Of a DNA stretch of 64,000 bases, positions 15,612-24,983 are shown in pieces. Every line of letters begins with the position of its first letter. Within the stretch, counting starts at the first letter, position 1. The translations under genes and the position numbers were made by a program. The DNA lies in NCBI GenBank assembly GCA_964443325.1, contig CAYUCL010000006.1, forward strand, positions 1 through 64,000, read 5' to 3'. The stretch comes from DAOUVR01 sp034430535. GTDB lineage: Bacteria > Chloroflexota > Dehalococcoidia > E44-bin15. The notes beneath the pieces were generated by a model. The model did no database searches, was not told the origin of the DNA, and worked only from the letters and a program-made list of their open reading frames with translations.

Positions 15612-16180
15612 CCATACCGCCGCTAACACTGCCACTGCCTCACCTGGATTGCTTCGTCGAGTTCCCTCACTTAGTTCGAGACAGGCCTCGCAATGACATT
15701 TTTATTTTCGCACTATTGTTGAGACATATATCTTGGGGGAGCACCACCTATTCCTGTAGTTGCCTGATTTATCAGGCACACTAGCCCAATAAATCGCGCC
15801 CAATCCTTCAAAGAAGGATGGGCAACTACATTTTTATACCCCCCCTCCCTTGAAGGGAGAGGGTGAGGGTGATGGCCTATCCTGAATTTTATATAAGGCC
15901 CGTTCATGGTTCGACAGGCCTGTCCTGAGCCGAGTCGAAGGGCTCACCACGAACGGATTTACTAGCATGTCCTTAGCGTATTCGAAGGGCTCACCACGAA
16001 CGGTGCGTGGCTTCAGCCAGATGCATAAGTAGGGTGGGTGTAGCCCTTCAGCGGAAGGGCGAAACCCACCATTTCCATCTCCATTTGGGAAGGTGGGTTC
16101 CATTTCATTTCACCCACCCTACTTCTGGTTCGTCGCCACAGAGAGGCGACGCTGCCGGTCCTTGGGGAGGGGGGACTTCT
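15612..16180. repeat. Repeat-filled intergenic stretch
   Basis: Contains the GTAGTTGCC/GGCAACTAC pair (15756-15832), a CCTCCCTTGAAGGGAGAGG element (15840-15866), inverted copies of the CCGTTCGTGG family (15898-16002), and a long hairpin block 16028-16128 built from AGGGTGGGTGTAGCCCTTC and its complement GGTGGG...CACCCACCCT. The last block and its left flank recur at 19322-19510. No gene is seen. Confidence 0.7.
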
Positions 16181-16182
16181 GC

Positions 16183-16271
16183 CTCAGGTTTTTCGAAGGG
16201 CGAAATCAGGTTTTTCGAAGGGCAAACTCAGTAATTCCCTGATTGTGTGCTCAGCCATAACCGTTTAGTTT
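16183..16271 (+). promoter_or_regulatory. TCAGG-array promoter module, copy 1
   Basis: Repeats start at 16184, 16206 and 16228 (22-bp period). The -35 TTGTGT is at 16243-16248, the spacer is 17 bp and the -10 TAGTTT is at 16266-16271. It precedes the relic at 16624 and the kinase at 16915. Confidence 0.7.
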
Positions 16272-16560
16272 AGGCATGTGTGCAACTGGGCTGGAGCAAA
16301 ACAAGTCGCCAGTGCCACAAAAGACGCTGAAATGACGGGCAAAGCACAGGGAAATACCGCGATTGTGGCAGTGCTGGACCACATCTGGCTGCTGGAGATT
16401 TTCAAAATCAGAGATAGTTCGTCGTGGCGTCCCTCCTTTTCGGTAGGTCCGATCCGTACGCCCCCGCACGGATCGGACCTACACAAGTTCGGGGATAGCT
16501 GGCACCACGAGAAGGCAAATTGCTTGACCAACTGCGCATTAGATCGCTAGACGAATTTAA
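16272..16560 (+). ncRNA. Conserved 5' leader with 15-bp hairpin
   Basis: This leader is related to 31831-32100, downstream of another module copy. Both contain a strong inverted repeat about 170-180 nt from the -10: here GTAGGTCCGATCCGT (16443-16457) and its exact complement (16468-16482) with a 10-nt loop. There is no T-run, so it is not an intrinsic terminator. An open frame from ATG 16278 shares a weak GKA...LD...LL pattern with a frame in the other leader, so a short peptide cannot be excluded. Confidence 0.4.
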
Positions 16561-16623
16561 CAGGGAGTAAGCATAAGTAGATATGAAACCAAAGCCTCTT
16601 TGAGGTTTGAGGAGTAAGGCAGG

Positions 16624-16764
16624 ATGAAAGATGGAAATTGGACCGAAGAGCAAATCGCTAATGAAATGCTGCGATTGCTGCGGCGAATTAGCGAGTTGGA
16701 AGCAGCAGAAATCGAGCGCAAACGGGCCGAGGAGACGCTGGCAGAATCGGTGGCCACGTGCTGA
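16624..16764 (+). pseudogene. Truncated N-terminus of a PAS sensor gene
   Basis: Forty-six codons from ATG 16624 (ribosome-binding-like AGGAGTAAGG before it) encode the coiled-coil head typical of the sensors here (RRISELEAAEIERKRAEETL), then stop at TGA 16762. The head matches those at 29814 and 33191. The PAS and output domains are gone, so this is the stump of a deleted sensor gene. Confidence 0.7.
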
Positions 16765-16914
16765 AGGGCTGCCGCTGGGAAATGGCTGGTCCGATGTAGC
16801 GGACGGTGAACAGTTGGACCTGTGCGTGCACCTACAAACCCCGTGATATGACAATGGTGCCCCGCTTACGGGACGAGTTCATTCAAGGAAGATGGAAGTT
16901 GGAGTGGACTAAGA

Positions 16915-18483
16915 ATGGCGAAATATGAGAAAGGGCGTATTCTCATCGTTGACAGTATCGAGAGCACCGGCGAAACCATGTCGCTCATGTTAACGAAGAG
17001 CGGTTATGCGACGAAGGTGGCCGTAACAGGGCAAGAGGCGATGGAGAAGGCGCGAAGCCAACTCTTCAGCATGGCTCTTGTGGATATCGAGTTGCCTGAT
17101 ATGAATGGAGTGGAGCTAGTGGCATCTTTGAAGGAAATAAATCCAGATATAACGATGGTTGTCACCGGCTGTCCTTCTTCGGAAACCGTAGTGCAGGCCC
17201 TGAATAACGGAGCAGCGGCGTACATCACCAAGCCGTTGAACATGGGTGACATACTGGCTACAGTTGAGGGGGCTGTTGAAAAGCAGCATCTGGCTATGGA
17301 GAGCAGGAAGCTGTACCAGAAGGCTCAGCGTGAGCTTGCCGAGAGCAGGCGGGCAGAGCAGGCGCTCAGGGAGTACACGGAGCGGCTGGAAGAGATGCTG
17401 GAACGGCGCACCAAGGGGCTTCGAGATGCACGTGAATACGCGGAGAGCATTGTGGCCGCGATTCGTGAGCCCCTGCTGGTGCTTGATGAGGAGCTGCGTG
17501 TAGTCTCGGCCAATCGGTCCTTCTACCGGACTTTCAAGGTGACACCAAAAGAGACTGAGGGACAGCCATTATACGAACTGGGCAACGGTCAGTGGGACAT
17601 CCCCAGGCTGCGGGAGCTTCTGGCGGAGGTTCTACCCAATAACGCAGCCTTTGACGACTTCGAGGTGGAGCATGACTACCCCACCATCGGGCAACGGACG
17701 ATGCTACTGAGTGCTCGGAGGGAGAGAGAGGCGAGCGAGACACGGATGATCCTTCTTACCATTGAAGACATCACCGAGCGCAAGCGGGCAGAGGAAAAAG
17801 TCCATATGTTTCAGCGGCGGCTTCGGTCTCTGGCGTCCCAGCTATCATTGGCCGAGGAGCGGGAACGCAAGCGTATGGCGTCGGGTCTGCATGACCAGGT
17901 TGGCCAGCCGCTGGCTGCGGTTAAGATGAAGTTAGGCGCATTGCGAGGGCTGTTATCTGATGGCCTTGTTGACCAGGTGGACGAAATCCGGGAGCTTATC
18001 GACCAGGCGATTCACGAGATGCGGTCGCTGACTTTTGAGCTCAGCCCCCCTATTCTCTATGACCTGGGCCTTGAGCCAGCGCTAGAGTGGTTAGTCGAAC
18101 AGGTGCAAGCAGAGCACGGCATCCTGGGCCGGTTCGAGGACGACGGCCAGAACAAGCCACTGGGAGATGACTCTCGGGGGCTGCTCTTCTGGGTGGTGCG
18201 CGAGTTGCTGCTGAATGTCGTCAAGCACGCCAAGGCGCGAACCGCTACAGTATCCATTTGGAGAGATGACGACGAACTACGGGTGAGCGTTGAAGACGAC
18301 GGGGTGGGATTCGACACCTCGGAGATTGAAAAGATGACCCGCGGCTTCGGCCTGTTCAGCATCCGGCAGCGATTGACCGAGTTTGGTGGGCAGGTTGAAG
18401 TCGAATCTAAGCCCGGCCAGGGAACGCGGGTTATTCTGGTGGCGCCACTTGATTGCAGTGATGAAAGCGAGCAAGGACACTGA
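16915..18483 (+). CDS. REC-PAS-HisKA_3 sensor kinase
   Basis: A 522-residue soluble kinase. An N-terminal receiver (~8-120) has D57 (ALVDIELPD) and K in YITKP, but the usual acidic pair is only D13 followed by S14 (LIVDSIES), so Mg binding may be weak. A coiled coil (~125-165) and a PAS domain (~175-290) precede HisKA_3 with H326 (ASGLHDQVG) and HATPase_c (RELLLNVVKH, VEDDGVGFD). The C-terminal 220 residues are a close copy of those of the kinase at 12509. The NarL regulator follows immediately. Confidence 0.92.
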   Translation: MAKYEKGRILIVDSIESTGETMSLMLTKSGYATKVAVTGQEAMEKARSQLFSMALVDIELPDMNGVELVASLKEINPDITMVVTGCPSSETVVQALNNGAAAYITKPLNMGDILATVEGAVEKQHLAMESRKLYQKAQRELAESRRAEQALREYTERLEEMLERRTKGLRDAREYAESIVAAIREPLLVLDEELRVVSANRSFYRTFKVTPKETEGQPLYELGNGQWDIPRLRELLAEVLPNNAAFDDFEVEHDYPTIGQRTMLLSARREREASETRMILLTIEDITERKRAEEKVHMFQRRLRSLASQLSLAEERERKRMASGLHDQVGQPLAAVKMKLGALRGLLSDGLVDQVDEIRELIDQAIHEMRSLTFELSPPILYDLGLEPALEWLVEQVQAEHGILGRFEDDGQNKPLGDDSRGLLFWVVRELLLNVVKHAKARTATVSIWRDDDELRVSVEDDGVGFDTSEIEKMTRGFGLFSIRQRLTEFGGQVEVESKPGQGTRVILVAPLDCSDESEQGH

Positions 18484-18484
18484 G

Positions 18485-19138
18485 GTGAGCGTCAAGGTTA
18501 TACTGGCTGATGACCACAGGATCGTGCGCCAGGGGCTGCACTCCTTGCTGGAGAAGGAGCTCGATATGGAGGTGGTTGGCGAGGCGGACAACGGGCGAGC
18601 AACTGTAGAGATGGCGCGGGATTTAAAGCCCGACGTTATCGTCATGGACATCACCATGCCTGAATTGAACGGAATTGAAGCCACCAGACAGGTCCTCGCC
18701 GATGACTCCGCCGTCAGGGTACTCGCCCTGTCGATGCATTCTGACAAGCGTTTTGTCTCTGGAGTGCTCGGTGCTGGTGCAACGGGCTATTTATTGAAGG
18801 ACTGCGTACTGGAGGAACTGGTGCGGGCCATCCGCGTTGTGGTCGCCGATCAGACCTACCTGAGTCCAGGGATAGCTGGCATAGTGGTAGAAGGATACAT
18901 GCGTTATCTGCCAGAGGCCGAGAATTCGATTTTGTCTGCTTTGACGGCGAGGGAGCGCGAGGTTCTACAGCTCTTAGCCGAAGGGAAAACCGTCAAGGAG
19001 ATCGGGTACACCCTCCACTTGAGCGTTAAGACCGTTGAAACCCACCGCCAGCAAATCACGAAGAAGCTGGATATCCGCACTCTAGCTGAACTCACCAAAT
19101 ATGCCATCCGCGAAGGATTGACCTCCCTCGAGCGCTAA
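18485..19138 (+). CDS. NarL/LuxR-type response regulator
   Basis: A 217-residue paralogue of the regulators at 14958 and 32259. The receiver has ADDH (D9/D10) and D55 (VIVMDITMPE); the LuxR HTH has LTAREREVLQLLAEGKTVKEIGYTL. The start is GTG 18485, 1 bp after the kinase TGA, with GCAAGGA upstream. An earlier in-frame ATG (18461) overlaps the kinase and is less likely because the family begins at this GTG position. It probably receives phosphate from the upstream kinase. Confidence 0.92.
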   Translation: MSVKVILADDHRIVRQGLHSLLEKELDMEVVGEADNGRATVEMARDLKPDVIVMDITMPELNGIEATRQVLADDSAVRVLALSMHSDKRFVSGVLGAGATGYLLKDCVLEELVRAIRVVVADQTYLSPGIAGIVVEGYMRYLPEAENSILSALTAREREVLQLLAEGKTVKEIGYTLHLSVKTVETHRQQITKKLDIRTLAELTKYAIREGLTSLER

Positions 19139-19600
19139 CTCTGCAGGTTCTCTTGGAACACAATTGATATGAATTGATGAAGTTTCCCCCTCCCTCTCCT
19201 TCCCTAGAAGGATCCCTCCCGCCAGGTCGAAGACTCTTCGTGGGAGGGAGAACATGTTCCCACCCACCCGCCCCTTGTGTCATTTTTAGGTAGCGTCCCC
19301 AGACCCCCGGCAGATTTAAAACCCATTCACCCTGAGCCTGTCGAAGGGCCTGTCCTGAGCTGGTTCGAAGGGCTCACCACGAACGGTGTTTGGCTTCGGC
19401 CAGATGGAGCAGCAGGGTGGGTGCAGCCCCTGAGCGGAAGGGCGAAACCCACCATTTCCATCTCCATTTGGGAAGGTGGGTTCCATTTCATTTCACCCAC
19501 CCTACTTCTGGTTGGAGCCCTTCCGCTGAAGGGCTCCAACCTACTCCGATCCTTTTTCCCCCTCCCTCTAACTCCCTCCCACCAAGGAAGGGGGGACTTC
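19139..19600. repeat. Repeat-filled intergenic stretch
   Basis: Holds a GGAGGGA/TCCCTCC pair (about 19190-19250), an inverted CCGTTCGTGG-family block (19327-19386), a second copy of the GGTGGG hairpin block (19413-19510) and a TTGGAGCCCTTCCGCTGAAGGGCTCCAA palindrome (about 19513-19541). The order matches 15898-16180, so the intergenic region was duplicated with the kinase/regulator pair. No gene is seen. Confidence 0.7.
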
Positions 19601-19603
19601 TGC

Positions 19604-19691
19604 CTCAGGTATTTCGAAGGTCAAATTCAGGGATTATAAACCAAAACTCAGGGATTTCCCGATTGTGCGCTGAACCGTGACCATTTAGTGT
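19604..19691 (+). promoter_or_regulatory. TCAGG-array promoter module, copy 2
   Basis: Repeats start at 19605, 19627 and 19648. The -35 TTGTGC is at 19663-19668, the spacer is 17 bp and the -10 TAGTGT is at 19686-19691. It precedes the His-less kinase at 19832. Confidence 0.7.
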
Positions 19692-19831
19692 AGGAATGTT
19701 CTTTAGGGCATGTGAGCAAGTCATCGGGGCGAAACAAGTTTAGGTGACGACACGTGCCGTACACAGTGCCCACTTATAAATGGCTGGCAGCAGTTGGCCA
19801 AAATGTCGCTCGTATTGAGGAGAGATATGAG

Positions 19832-20704
19832 ATGAAAGTCAAGGATAGGACAACAGAGCAGCAACTCATAAGTGAATTGGTGGAGACTCACCAACAGGTC
19901 GCCGAATTGGAGATATCAGAGGCCGAGCACAAGCAACGGGAGGAGGAACTGAGGGAGCATTTGGAGCGATTGGGAACGATGGTGGAGCGGCGCACCAAAG
20001 AGCTCCGGGATGCCCACGAAAAGCTCATTCGCCAGGAGAAGCTGGTCGTGCTGGGAAAACTGGCTGGCGGCGTGGGCCAAGAACTGCGCAACCCGCTGGA
20101 AGCTATCAAGAACGCCGCTTGCTTCCTCAACATGTTCCTGAAAGAGCCGGAACAGGAGGTAAAGAAGACACTGCATATCCTGGAGAAGGAAGTGGCGGCG
20201 TCCCAGAGAATCGTCAGCAGCTTACTCGAATTCGCCCGTCCCAGGCCCCCTGTTTGGCGAAAGGTGGATATCAACCATGTCATTGAGGAAGCACTGTCTC
20301 GCGCTGTGTTGCCGCCGAACATCCAGGTGGTAAGGCAACTGGACGAGGCGTTGCCGCCCATCCTGGCTGATCCCTATCAGTTATGCCAGGTCTTCGACAA
20401 CCTCATTCTCAACGCTATCCAGGCTATGCCCGAGGGCGGGCAGTTGCTGGTCAAATCGGAAATGCAAAGTCCGGAGCGGGTGTGCGTCTCCATCGCCGAT
20501 ACAGGGGAGGGCATAGCGGAGGAGGACATAGGCGAAATCTTCGAGCCACTCTTCAGCACCAGGGCTGGAGGTATTGGCCTTGGCTTGACCACTGTCAGGA
20601 CCATTGTAGAGGGTTATGGAGGCACAATCGGAGCCGAAAGTGAACAGGGGCAAGGCAGCACTTTCAGGGTAAACCTGCACAAGGACGGGGTTGGTGCAAA
20701 GTAG
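19832..20704 (+). CDS. HisKA-type kinase with H-box His replaced by Gln
   Basis: A 290-residue protein: N-terminal coiled coil (~10-60), HisKA-like dimerisation helices (~65-130) and HATPase_c (~180-288). The H-box reads LAGGVGQELRNPL: codon CAA gives Q83 where the family has His. The ATPase part looks intact (N-box QVFDNLILNAIQAM, G1 IADTGEGI, G2 GGIGLGLTTV). It should bind ATP but cannot autophosphorylate on this His. ATG 19832 has GAGGAGAGA upstream; the frame is open to 19754. No partner regulator follows, only a receiver stump at 20706. Confidence 0.88.
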   Translation: MKVKDRTTEQQLISELVETHQQVAELEISEAEHKQREEELREHLERLGTMVERRTKELRDAHEKLIRQEKLVVLGKLAGGVGQELRNPLEAIKNAACFLNMFLKEPEQEVKKTLHILEKEVAASQRIVSSLLEFARPRPPVWRKVDINHVIEEALSRAVLPPNIQVVRQLDEALPPILADPYQLCQVFDNLILNAIQAMPEGGQLLVKSEMQSPERVCVSIADTGEGIAEEDIGEIFEPLFSTRAGGIGLGLTTVRTIVEGYGGTIGAESEQGQGSTFRVNLHKDGVGAK

Positions 20705-20705
20705 C

Positions 20706-20759
20706 ATGGAGGAGAAGGAGAGCATCCTCATAGTTGTGGAAGTGCCAGCAATCAATTGA
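20706..20759 (+). pseudogene. Receiver-domain stump (17 codons)
   Basis: MEEKESILIVVEVPAIN then TGA. It reads like the first strand of a receiver (KESILIVDDEPAI) with both acidic residues lost and a stop soon after. GGAGGAGAAGGAG in its start region is purine-rich. It lies between the His-less kinase and the REC-GGDEF-HD-GYP gene and may be the remains of an intervening regulator or of that gene's older N-terminus. Confidence 0.4.
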
Positions 20760-20769
20760 GAACTACAGG

Positions 20770-23613
20770 ATGAAAAAGGGACTGGAAGATAGCAACGGCA
20801 CAGGTAGAACAGCGACGCCTCCCAAAATCCTGGTGATTGAAGACGACCAGGCTCTGTCGCACTTAATCCAGACAAACCTTCGGCGTCTTGATTTTCATAC
20901 AGAAGGCGTGTCGGATGGCGCTCAAGCTATTGATTGGATAGTCAACAATGCGGTCACACTGGCGCTGCTGGACTACCGTCTGCCAGACATGAGCGGCGAG
21001 CAAGTGATGAAAGCTCTTGCCAAGCGGCAGCGCACCGTTCCCTTCATCGTTATCACAGGATATGGTGACGAAAAGGTAGCGGTGGAAATGATGAAGCTTG
21101 GTGCACGAGACTACCTGGTGAAGGACACGGCATTTCTTGACCGGCTGTCTCAAGCAGTTGAACGAACGGTTGAACAGCTAGCTATTGAGGACAAACTGGC
21201 TGAAGCGGAAAGGGCGCTGAGGGAAAGCGAGGGCAAATACAGGACATTGTTGGAGACCAGCGCAACTCCTGTTTACTGGGTTGAGGTGCCGGGTGGGGAG
21301 ATAACATTTATCAACAAGAAAGCAGAGGACTTGTTCGGAAGGGGGAAAAAAGACCTGCTGGGCCACAAGCTTTTTGAATTTGTCCCTGAAGATGAGGTAG
21401 CGCTTCACCAGGAGAAAATGAAAGAAGCCGCCAGGGAGATGAAAATCAAAGAGCAGCCAATACCTCAAGTCATAATAAGGCCTGGCGGCGAGCTTAGATA
21501 CACCGAAGTATACCCGACCATGTTTGAATCGGAGGGGAAGATAATAGCACAGGTTATATGCCCAGACATCACCGAGCGCAAGCGGGCGGAGGAGGAGTTG
21601 CGGGCTTCGGAAGAAAAACTCCGCCTTATGTTTGAGTCAATAAGGGAGGGGATCACCGTCACTGATTTGCAAGGCAGCATGACAGATGTAAACGAGTCAG
21701 TGCTTCGGATGCATGGGTTCAGAGATAAGGAAGAAATTATAGGACGAAGCGCCTTTGAATTCATCTCGGCCAAAGACCGTGCTAGAGCTGAGCAGAACCT
21801 GATGAGGACATTTGAGGAGGGGGTAAGCGGGACAATAGAGTATACATTGCTAACCAGGGATGGAGAGCAATTCGATGCTGAGTTAAATGCTGCTTTGATT
21901 AGGGATAGCTCTGGAAATCCCGCCGGATTCATTGCAGTTACCAGGGACATCACCGAACGCAAGCGGGCGGAGGAGGAGATAAAGCGCCATGCTAAGCGCG
22001 CTGAGGCGCTCCATGCTGTTGTCCAGGCGGTGAGCCAGACCCTGGACCTGGATGATATGCTAAGCAATGCGATGGATACAGTAAAAGGGATCATGGAGGT
22101 TGATGTTGTTAACGTATACCTTCTCGATGAAGGAACTGGAGAACTGACTCTCATTACTCATACAGGGGTGTCCAACGAATTCATTGTCAGCATGAGCATT
22201 TTGAAGCTGGATCAAGAGGAAATCGAGAAGCTGCGTCAGTGGAAAGAGCCGATCATTGTGCTGGAGAGGGCGTTAAATCAGCCTAATCTAGCCAGGATAG
22301 CACAAGCGGTACAAAATGAGGGACTACAATCACGTATTGTCGTGCCGTTGTGGTTGAAAGGCGTCGTTTCGGGCGCAATTGCGCTTGCCTGCCGCCATCC
22401 CCGCCAGTATAGCACTGAGGAGATAGCCCTGCTCAAGGCTGTAAGTAACGAGATAGGAGTGGGTATAGAGAATGCCCAACTTCTGGAGAGGACAAGAGAG
22501 CTATCGGTAACCGATGAGCTGACGGAGCTATACAATCGACGTCACTTCTACCAGGCGCTTGAGGCAGAGATAGACCGCGCGCAGCGCTATGGTCACTCTT
22601 TCTGTTTGGCAATGCTCGATCTTGACGAGTTCAAGGAATACAATGACCGGTTTGGACACACCAATGGCGATGCTGTCCTCAAATCCCTTGCCCGTACGCT
22701 CAAGTCAGCACTGAGGAAGAGCGATATGGCTTTCCGCTACGGCGGCGACGAGTTCACTATCATCCTGCCGGTAACAGAGGCTTATAGAGCCAGGAAGATT
22801 GTAGACCGCATCAGATCAAAGTGGCTAGAAACGCCTAAGTCAGACAAACTCATTCTGGAAGCTCCTCTGGGTTTTAGCGCTGGAATCGCTCAATTCCCTC
22901 AGGATGCTGGAACGGCTGATGGCCTGGTATTCCTCGCCGACACTGCCCTGTACCATTCAAAGAGGCAGGGAGGATACAAATCTTCACTGGTGTCCGATCT
23001 GGGGGCAGTGACACTGGGCGTCCTGGACAGTGCAATGCTGGACCACGTCTATGCCCTGGCGGCTACGGTAGATGCCAGAGACCCCTACACCTATGGTCAT
23101 TCGGAGAGGGTCGCATACATATCGGAAACAATAGGCAGAGCTATCGGGCTATCTATGGATGAACTAGTGAACTTACATGCTGCTGCCCTCCTTCACGACA
23201 TCGGTAAGGTGGGCGTCCCTGACTCAATCTTAACCAAGCCCGGTAGGCTAACTAAGGATGAATGGCGAGTGATGGAAAGGCACCCTGTTGAAGGGGCAAG
23301 GATAGTGGGCCATGTAACGGAACTGGCGGCGCTGGTGCCGATGATACGGCACCACCACGAGTGGTATAACGGCACGGGATACCCGGATAGACTCAAGGGT
23401 GAAGATATACCCCTTGGCGCCAGAATTATAAGCATAGCTGATGCCTACGACACCATGACCACACAGCGTCCTTACAGGGATACCGTGTCTGAGGAGGAAG
23501 CGCTTGAGGAGCTCAGGCGGTGTTCGGGCACTCAGTTTGACCTCGGGCTTGTGGAGGCGTTCTGCGGGATCGTCGAGGAACATAATAAGAGAAAAATAAG
23601 GGTTGGCGGTTAG
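20770..23613 (+). CDS. REC-PAS-PAS-GAF-GGDEF-HD-GYP response regulator
   Basis: A 947-residue bifunctional c-di-GMP enzyme. The receiver (~18-135) has EDD and D68 (LALLDYRLPD). Two PAS domains (~150-265, ~275-390) and a GAF (~400-560) follow. The GGDEF domain has an intact GGDEF at 658-662 and an I-site RxxD (RKSD) five residues before it, so it could make c-di-GMP and be product-inhibited. The HD-GYP domain has H809-D810-IGK, HHHE at 861-864 and G870-Y-P, so it should hydrolyse c-di-GMP. ATG 20770 is chosen; the frame is open to TTG 20734. Confidence 0.92.
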   Translation: MKKGLEDSNGTGRTATPPKILVIEDDQALSHLIQTNLRRLDFHTEGVSDGAQAIDWIVNNAVTLALLDYRLPDMSGEQVMKALAKRQRTVPFIVITGYGDEKVAVEMMKLGARDYLVKDTAFLDRLSQAVERTVEQLAIEDKLAEAERALRESEGKYRTLLETSATPVYWVEVPGGEITFINKKAEDLFGRGKKDLLGHKLFEFVPEDEVALHQEKMKEAAREMKIKEQPIPQVIIRPGGELRYTEVYPTMFESEGKIIAQVICPDITERKRAEEELRASEEKLRLMFESIREGITVTDLQGSMTDVNESVLRMHGFRDKEEIIGRSAFEFISAKDRARAEQNLMRTFEEGVSGTIEYTLLTRDGEQFDAELNAALIRDSSGNPAGFIAVTRDITERKRAEEEIKRHAKRAEALHAVVQAVSQTLDLDDMLSNAMDTVKGIMEVDVVNVYLLDEGTGELTLITHTGVSNEFIVSMSILKLDQEEIEKLRQWKEPIIVLERALNQPNLARIAQAVQNEGLQSRIVVPLWLKGVVSGAIALACRHPRQYSTEEIALLKAVSNEIGVGIENAQLLERTRELSVTDELTELYNRRHFYQALEAEIDRAQRYGHSFCLAMLDLDEFKEYNDRFGHTNGDAVLKSLARTLKSALRKSDMAFRYGGDEFTIILPVTEAYRARKIVDRIRSKWLETPKSDKLILEAPLGFSAGIAQFPQDAGTADGLVFLADTALYHSKRQGGYKSSLVSDLGAVTLGVLDSAMLDHVYALAATVDARDPYTYGHSERVAYISETIGRAIGLSMDELVNLHAAALLHDIGKVGVPDSILTKPGRLTKDEWRVMERHPVEGARIVGHVTELAALVPMIRHHHEWYNGTGYPDRLKGEDIPLGARIISIADAYDTMTTQRPYRDTVSEEEALEELRRCSGTQFDLGLVEAFCGIVEEHNKRKIRVGG

Positions 23614-23618
23614 GAGCG

Positions 23619-24983
23619 ATGCAGAATACGAGGCTATTTGGAACCAGTGGCATCAGGGGTGTGGTCAATCAAGACCTGACGCCAGAGTTGTGCCAGGCAG
23701 TGGGCCAGGCGATTGGTGCAACACTGCCTACACATTCAAGGGTATGTATCGCCACTGATACGCGGGTGAGCCGAGAAATGGTCAAGAACGCCGTCACTTT
23801 AAGCTTGCTTTCTTCAGGCGTAGATGTGACCAGCTTTGGAATTCTCCCCACCCCGGCACTGGCGCTACTGACCCGCGAGATGGGATTTGATACTGGTATC
23901 ATGATCACTGCTTCGCATAATCCCCCCGAGTACAATGGCATCAAACTTTTCAATGGGAACTCAATGGGATATAGCGGGGCTCAGGAAGCCGAGATAGAGC
24001 AATTGATGAGCAAAAAGACAGTGAAGATAAGCTTCCCGGGCACGCTCAGTCCAGGTCAGCAGTTGAAGGAAACCTACTTCCAGTTCATACAGGACAGGTT
24101 CTCCGGCAAGGGCTTCGACCGTCACATGAGGATCGTTGTTGACCCGGGAAACGGTGCCGCTGCGGGATTTGCCAGCGAGCTTTTCTCCACCATGGGCTTC
24201 AAGGTGTTGCCCTTGAACGATAAGCCAGACGGGCTTTTCCCGGGAAGAGACCCCGAGCCCATGGAGGATACGCTGCGGGGCACGGTGGAGTTCCTCAGAC
24301 AGGAGAAGGCTGACCTCGCCGTCTGTTTCGATGGCGATGCCGACCGGGTTGTGTTCTGCGACAGGGAGGGGTTCCTCGGATTCAATGAGATGGTCGCCTA
24401 TATCTCCAGGATTATTGCCATGCAGACGGGGAGGAAGAAAATCGCCACCACCGTCGAAACGGGCAGACTTCTCGATCTATCGGTGGCGGATCTAGGAGTG
24501 GAGGTGGTGCGAGGGATGGTTGGGGATACGGATGTCGCCTATCTGGCAAGGGAGCTCGATGCTGCCATCGGGGTGGAGGGAGTGGGGGTGTATATAATCC
24601 CGGAGGCGGGATACTATCCCGACAGTATTTTCGCTGTACTTACACTCCTAAGCCATCTGAACGATACGCGTGAGATCAGAGGATTCTTCGATGGGATTCC
24701 CAGGCTTTTTTTCGAGAAGAGTAAAATACAATGCCCCAATAGGCTCAAAGAAGATGTCATGGTGGAGATAAGGAAAAGGGTCCATCTCTTTGAAGCCAGT
24801 GAGATGAATATCCTGGATGGGCTGAGGCTTGAATACGATGATGCCTGGATGCTTATCAGGGCTAGCGGCACCGAGCCAGCCATCAGGGTCATTGCGGAGG
24901 CTCCATCGCGATCGAGAACCGTAGAGCTCCTGGCCGAGGGGGCCGAGGCAGTTCACTCATGCCTTGCGAGGTGCGAGCTATGA
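23619..24983 (+). CDS. Phosphohexomutase, GlmM/ManB-like
   Basis: A 454-residue alpha-D-phosphohexomutase (usual length 440-460). Active-site Ser S99 is in TASHNPPEYNG, the Mg loop is DGDADR from D238 and the C-terminal phosphate loop is RASGTEPAIRV. The sugar-recognition loop is unusual: GVEGVGVYI where GlmM/PMM normally have GGExSG, so substrate preference is uncertain. AGGAG overlaps the stop of the upstream gene. It overlaps the nucleotidyltransferase gene by ATGA, and GlmS lies 1.8 kb further on, which favours a glucosamine-1-phosphate role. Confidence 0.85.
   Translation: MQNTRLFGTSGIRGVVNQDLTPELCQAVGQAIGATLPTHSRVCIATDTRVSREMVKNAVTLSLLSSGVDVTSFGILPTPALALLTREMGFDTGIMITASHNPPEYNGIKLFNGNSMGYSGAQEAEIEQLMSKKTVKISFPGTLSPGQQLKETYFQFIQDRFSGKGFDRHMRIVVDPGNGAAAGFASELFSTMGFKVLPLNDKPDGLFPGRDPEPMEDTLRGTVEFLRQEKADLAVCFDGDADRVVFCDREGFLGFNEMVAYISRIIAMQTGRKKIATTVETGRLLDLSVADLGVEVVRGMVGDTDVAYLARELDAAIGVEGVGVYIIPEAGYYPDSIFAVLTLLSHLNDTREIRGFFDGIPRLFFEKSKIQCPNRLKEDVMVEIRKRVHLFEASEMNILDGLRLEYDDAWMLIRASGTEPAIRVIAEAPSRSRTVELLAEGAEAVHSCLARCEL

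Noticed and set aside
16404..16550. Hairpin at 16443-16482 as a rho-independent terminator
   Set aside because: The stem is strong but no T-run follows on either strand, and the same hairpin stands mid-leader at 32004-32038.
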